From positions 123,324 through 187,323 of the forward strand of contig CAZYQW010000084.1 of assembly GCA_964649825.1 (NCBI GenBank): a stretch of DNA of 64,000 bases, written 5' to 3'. The stretch comes from CAZYQW01 sp964649825 (GTDB lineage Bacteria > Planctomycetota > B15-G4 > JADJEK01). Below, in pieces: positions 61,124-64,000 of the stretch; the stretch's first letter is position 1, and every line of letters begins with the position of its first letter. The position numbers and the translations under genes are program-made. Below the pieces are notes generated by a model. That model searched no databases. It was given only the letters and a program-made list of their open reading frames with translations, and had not been told where the DNA came from.

Positions 61124-61196
61124 GCTCGTTCCTCCACGGTTCCTCGAGCCGTGAGCCGGCCCCGCGACGCCGCATCGTAGCGCGTCGCGCCGAGGG

Positions 61197-61202
61197 TACG
61201 AT
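61197..61202 (+). promoter_or_regulatory. -10 box (TACGAT) for the sirtuin gene, leaderless arrangement
   Basis: TACGAT ends 7 bases before ATG 61210 with no Shine-Dalgarno between. It matches the spacing at the radical SAM, Nudix-MBL and AbiEii-like genes. Confidence 0.5.
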
Positions 61203-61209
61203 CACGCGG

Positions 61210-61989
61210 ATGTCCGACGCCTTCGTCGACGCCAACGACCTGGAGCGGATCGCGCGCGCCCTCGCGCGGGCCGAGAGCGTCCTCTTCATCACCGGGGCCG
61301 GCGTCTCCGCCGACTCCGGGCTGCCGACCTATCGCGGCATCGGCGGCCTGTACGACCGCGGTCTCACCGAGGAGGGCGTCCCGATCGAGGTCGCCCTCTC
61401 GGGAGAGATGCTCCATCACGACCCCGCGCTCTGCTGGAAGTACATCGCGCAGATCGAGGCGGCGTGCCGCGGGGCGCGCCCGAACCGTGCGCACGAGCTG
61501 ATCGCGGAATGGGGGCGGAGGATCGAGCGGGTCTGGGTGCTCACCCAGAACGTCGATGGGTTCCACCGCGCGGCCGGGTCCGAGCGCCTCATCGAGATCC
61601 ACGGCCGGGTCCAGGACCTCCACTGCACGCGCTGCGCCTACGAGGTCGAGGTCGAGGACTACGCCGGCCTCGAGATCCCGCCGGCCTGCCCGGAGTGCGG
61701 CGGTCTCGTGCGCCCCGCGGTGGTGTTGTTCGGCGAGATGCTGCCGCACGCCGCGGTCGACACCCTGCGCCGCGAGCTGTCACGCGGGTTCGACGTCGTC
61801 TTCTCGATCGGCACCACGAGCGTCTTCCCGTACATCGCGGAGCCGGTGCTGCGGGCCCGCCGCGACGGGCGGCTGACCGTCGAGATCAACCCCGGGAGGA
61901 CCGACGTCTCGGCCTTGGTCGACGTCCGCGTGCAGGCCGGAGCGCGGGACGCGCTCGCGAGCATCTGGGCGCGGTACGCCGGCTCGTGA
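61210..61989 (+). CDS. Sir2-family NAD-dependent protein deacylase
   Basis: 259 residues. NAD-binding GAGVSADSGLPTYRG, TQNVDGFH, the catalytic His in EIHGRVQ, a zinc module CTRC ... CPEC, and VLFGEMLP and SIGTTSVFPYI are all present. The enzyme removes acyl groups from lysines using NAD. GVSADSGLPTYRG carries Tyr where many deacetylases have Phe (TFRG), seen in some bacterial sirtuins. No partner acetyltransferase is adjacent. Confidence 0.92.
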   Translation: MSDAFVDANDLERIARALARAESVLFITGAGVSADSGLPTYRGIGGLYDRGLTEEGVPIEVALSGEMLHHDPALCWKYIAQIEAACRGARPNRAHELIAEWGRRIERVWVLTQNVDGFHRAAGSERLIEIHGRVQDLHCTRCAYEVEVEDYAGLEIPPACPECGGLVRPAVVLFGEMLPHAAVDTLRRELSRGFDVVFSIGTTSVFPYIAEPVLRARRDGRLTVEINPGRTDVSALVDVRVQAGARDALASIWARYAGS

Positions 61990-62046
61990 GGGAGCGGCGA
62001 CGAAGCGAACGGGAGCGGAGACGAGATGGCGCGGGAGCGGAGAGGA
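61990..62046 (+). repeat. Three spaced copies of GGGAGCGGAGACGA
   Basis: GGGAGCGGCGACGA (61990), GGGAGCGGAGACGA (62011) and GGGAGCGGAGAGGA (62033) recur every 21-22 bases between the sirtuin and the AbiEii-like gene. A related GGGAGCGGGGACGA lies in the repeat tail at 63673-63686. Confidence 0.65.
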
Positions 62047-62180
62047 TGACGAACGAGGGACGACCGGATGCGGCGGCTCGATCTCCTTCCGACCGAGAGG
62101 CGATCGCCGGCGCCTCCCGACCCCCGACGTCTTCCGTGTCCGGCGCGAGACGTCGTTTGCTCTCGGGTGTCGACCGCGAA

Positions 62181-62186
62181 TAAGAT
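62181..62186 (+). promoter_or_regulatory. -10 box (TAAGAT) for the AbiEii-like gene, leaderless arrangement
   Basis: TAAGAT ends 7 bases before ATG 62194. No ribosome binding site is visible, unlike the overlapping downstream XRE gene, which needs none if coupled. Confidence 0.5.
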
Positions 62187-62193
62187 CACGGTC

Positions 62194-62892
62194 ATGTCCC
62201 CGTCACCGAACCCCGAGCTCGCGCGAATCCTGGAGGTAGCCGCCCGACTCCAGCAGTTGGTGCCGGATGCCATCTTGGTCGGCGGCACCGCGGCGGCCGT
62301 CCACGCGGGCCACCGCGTTTCGTACGACGACGACCACGTCGTCGCGGAGCTCCGCGAGCGGTTCGACGAGGTGCTCGGCGCGCTCGAGCAGACGGACGGC
62401 TGGATCACCGCGCGGGTCAAGCGACCGGTGCTGATCCTCGGCCGACTGGACGGAGTCGAGACGGGAATCCGCAACCTGATTCGCCGGCGGCCGCTCGAAG
62501 TCGAAGAAGTCCAGATCGGGACTCGCACGGTCCGGGTGCCCACGCTGGCCGAGACCGCCCGGGTCAAGGCGTGGTTGTGTCTGATGCGGAACGCGACGCG
62601 CGACTACCTGGACTTCGTCGCTCTCGCGGACCGACTTGGAGACGATGCGGCGGCCGACCTCGTCTTGTCGATCGACGCCTACTACGCCGATCAGATCGGC
62701 GAGAGCGGCCGCCGCATCGCGACCCAGGTCGCCCGGCAGCTCGCCGAGCCGAAGCCGGACGATCTCTCGGAAGTCGATCTGCCGACCTACCGCGAGCTCG
62801 ATCGTCGCTGGCACGACTGGGGCGCGGTGGCCCACGCCTGTCGCCGCGTCGCCGCGCGCGTGCTCGACCGCCTGGTGGAGGAAACGGCGTGA
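62194..62892 (+). CDS. AbiEii-like nucleotidyltransferase (putative toxin-type partner)
   Basis: 232 residues. The nucleotidyltransferase start AILVGGTAAAVHAGHRVSYDDDHV has the GG motif and a closely spaced Asp cluster as in AbiEii/AbiGii and MNT-type enzymes; VKAWLCLMRNATRDYLDFVALADRLG is the matching helical second part. Family members can nucleotidylate tRNA or proteins and act as type IV toxins. ATG 62194 is set by the -10 box and the conserved fold. It overlaps the XRE-type gene by 4 bases (GTGA). The usual toxin-antitoxin gene order is antitoxin first; here the NTase is first. Confidence 0.7.
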   Translation: MSPSPNPELARILEVAARLQQLVPDAILVGGTAAAVHAGHRVSYDDDHVVAELRERFDEVLGALEQTDGWITARVKRPVLILGRLDGVETGIRNLIRRRPLEVEEVQIGTRTVRVPTLAETARVKAWLCLMRNATRDYLDFVALADRLGDDAAADLVLSIDAYYADQIGESGRRIATQVARQLAEPKPDDLSEVDLPTYRELDRRWHDWGAVAHACRRVAARVLDRLVEETA

Positions 62893-63401
62893 AGTACCGG
62901 TACCTCGACGTCGCCGTGGAGACCCGTCCCGAGGACCTGCCTTCGGCCGCGATCGTCGACCTCCTCGAGCGCGGCGACCTCGATGACTGGCGACCGATCG
63001 CTGCCGCGGTCGCCGCCGATCCACGGGGAGCGTTCGCCGAGCGCGTCGCGCGTCTCGTCGACGCGTACCCGATCTACGGTGCTTCGCCGCTCTGGCGGGC
63101 CTGGATCGAACGTCAGCGGGCCCGCGCGGAAGGTCCCCTGGCGGTGGCCACCGACCAACCCGCGACGCTCACCGAGCTGCGCCATCGCGCCGGCCTGACC
63201 CGACTCGAGGTCGCGGAGCGGCTCGGAATGTCCGAGTCCGATCTCTCGAAGCTCGAGCGCGGCCGCGACCTGTCCGCCTTTGGCCTGCGAGCGTACGCCG
63301 AGGCGCTCGGCGCACGACTGCGGATGATCGTCGAACGGAACGGAAAGGAAACGGAGATCCGGCTGGGCGAACCCCCTCGACGCAGGAAGCCCGACCGTTG
63401 A
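62889..63401 (+). CDS. XRE-type helix-turn-helix protein
   Basis: 170 residues. The N-terminal half is helical and charged without known motif (KYRYLDVAVETRPEDLPSAA). The C-terminal half is a Cro/C1-type HTH (about 97-150: LTELRHRAGLTRLEVAERLG, MSESDLSKLERGRDLSAFGL). It probably represses or neutralises the overlapping AbiEii-like gene upstream, by analogy with two-gene toxin-antitoxin modules. GTG 62889 lies inside the NTase stop region. Confidence 0.75.
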   Translation: MKYRYLDVAVETRPEDLPSAAIVDLLERGDLDDWRPIAAAVAADPRGAFAERVARLVDAYPIYGASPLWRAWIERQRARAEGPLAVATDQPATLTELRHRAGLTRLEVAERLGMSESDLSKLERGRDLSAFGLRAYAEALGARLRMIVERNGKETEIRLGEPPRRRKPDR

Positions 63402-63465
63402 CGTTCGACCCGGCGCCGCGACCGGGTGGACGAACGGAGCACCGGCTCGACCCGAAGAAGAACGT

Positions 63466-63637
63466 GGCGATACCGCGTGGAACGGGGACGCGACGGTCGC
63501 CGTGTTCGGCCGAGGATGGGTGATGCGGTAGCGCGACTTGCTCTTGGGAAGGGGGAGGAACTTGGCGCGCGAATTCGACAGTGACCGTGGCGACGCCCGC
63601 GCCGCGTGGCCACGGCCACGAGTCTGGGCGTCGATTC
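63466..63637 (+). repeat. Dispersed repeat, copy 2 (body)
   Basis: Same-orientation match to 25423-25585, with identical blocks of 18, 27 and 24 bases. It lies in the gap between the XRE gene and a RAYT-like transposase gene and has no coding sign of its own. About 25 bases of its left end carry TACCGCGTGGAACGGGGACG. Confidence 0.85.
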
Positions 63638-63735
63638 CTGACGACGGGGACAGGAGGAACGACGTGGTACGCGGGAGCGGGGACGAAGAGCTCTACAGAG
63701 TGATACCGCGTGGAACGGGGACGGACGGTCGCCGG
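63469..63735 (+). repeat. 34-base direct repeats flanking copy 2
   Basis: 63469-63502 and 63702-63735 share GATACCGCGTGGAACGGGGA, then CG(CG)ACGGTCGCCG with one 1-2 base difference. They bracket the repeat body at a distance of 233 bases. The same motif occurs inverted at 25287-25317. A RAYT-like gene starts 86 bases after the second copy, so REP-like recognition sites are a reasonable reading. Confidence 0.8.
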
Positions 63736-63784
63736 CCGCGCGTCCGATGCCAAGACAAGAGTCGAGGTCGTTCGACGCGGCGAC

Positions 63785-63812
63785 TTGACCTTGGTTCGAA
63801 CGAAGATAATCT
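63785..63812 (+). promoter_or_regulatory. Promoter of the RAYT-like gene
   Basis: TTGACC (63785-63790), 16-base spacer, TAATCT (63807-63812). GATAAT overlaps at 63805-63810. The local sequence is noticeably AT-richer than the surroundings. ATG 63821 is 8 bases after the -10 box. Confidence 0.4.
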
Positions 63813-63820
63813 ATGCCCTA

Positions 63821-64000
63821 ATGCTGAGCCGACCTTCGACGACCATGCGCAAGCGACCGGGGCCCAAGCCGAAGCGGGGGTCGGGGGTGTCCCATCATGC
63901 GCGGGAGGCGATCGACGGACGGACGGTCCACGTGACGGTGAAGCTGAGAGGGGGGTTGCCGAAGCTGCGGAACAAGCGGGCGTATCGCACCCTGCGCGAG
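63821..64000 (+). CDS. RAYT/IS200-like (Y1) transposase, 5' part only
   Basis: 60 codons to the window edge: MLSRPSTTMRKRPGPKPKRG, SGVSHHAREAIDGRTVHVTV, then KLRGGLPKLRNKRAYRTLRE. The basic start and the HVTVKLRGGLPKLRNKRAYRTLR block match the N-terminus of REP-associated tyrosine transposases (HUH-type) in GC-rich bacteria; the HUH and catalytic Tyr would lie beyond the edge. ATG 63845 is an alternative start. The nearby direct repeats are candidate substrates. Confidence 0.7.
   Translation, partial: MLSRPSTTMRKRPGPKPKRGSGVSHHAREAIDGRTVHVTVKLRGGLPKLRNKRAYRTLRE

Noticed and set aside
63402..63760. CRISPR array
   Set aside because: Only two direct repeats 233 bases apart; no regular spacers and no cas genes in the window.

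Overview
This window comes from a high-GC bacterial chromosome, most likely a member of the Planctomycetota or a close relative. The basis is gene content, not a search: an FG-GAP repeat protein and a zinc carboxypeptidase that share a planctomycete-style C-terminal module, Ser/Thr kinase-plus-FGE proteins next to ECF sigma factors, a Tat-exported protein, many TPR and carboxypeptidase-regulatory-like repeat proteins, and an MglA/roadblock set. Coding density is high and third codon positions are strongly GC, so most long antisense frames are artefacts.

Layout. 0-6 kb: a truncated gene end, a GT-C membrane glycosyltransferase, a B12-binding radical SAM enzyme, then a minus-strand operon of a TPR-like protein, gcvT and gcvH. 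6.2-12.8 kb: a co-directional five-gene cluster (DUF4388/TPR/PEGA/propeller membrane protein, TPR-roadblock protein, stand-alone roadblock protein, MglA-like GTPase with a C-terminal membrane anchor, MglB-like roadblock protein). This is the strongest candidate for an undescribed system. 12.9-20.1 kb: a large repeat-domain surface protein, a peptidase-MA-like protein, a CPBP protease and a class V aminotransferase. 20.4-25.3 kb: ComEA-like protein, nadC, an RsbW-like ATPase, a VanZ-like protein, purB and an enoyl-CoA hydratase. 25.3-25.7 kb: repeat copies and an ISL3-like transposase remnant. 25.7-28.8 kb: a triple-PDZ protein with a Cys/His cluster, and a TIM-barrel sugar isomerase.

28.9-34.3 kb: an ECF sigma / kinase-FGE / Tat-exported protein operon with a divergent secreted protein. 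34.3-37.5 kb: thiD, an acyl-CoA synthetase and tRNA-Gly(GCC). 37.5-45 kb: mutS, a zinc-finger anti-sigma-like protein, two more sigma factors and a kinase-less FGE protein. 45-59 kb: secreted FG-GAP, M28, lipoprotein, M3 and M14 proteins, the ABC-F protein EttA, an IS1182-like transposase remnant beside a large inverted repeat, and a big putative lipoprotein. 59-64 kb: a Nudix-MBL fusion, cytidine deaminase, a sirtuin, an AbiEii-like/XRE pair, a second copy of the dispersed repeat, and the start of a RAYT-like transposase cut by the window edge.

Regulation. Several genes have a TANNAT-type -10 box ending 6-7 bases before the start codon with no Shine-Dalgarno. This suggests leaderless transcripts. 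Other genes, mostly inside operons, have clear GGAGG-type ribosome binding sites. All functional calls rest on reading translated sequence and motifs; no database search was run.
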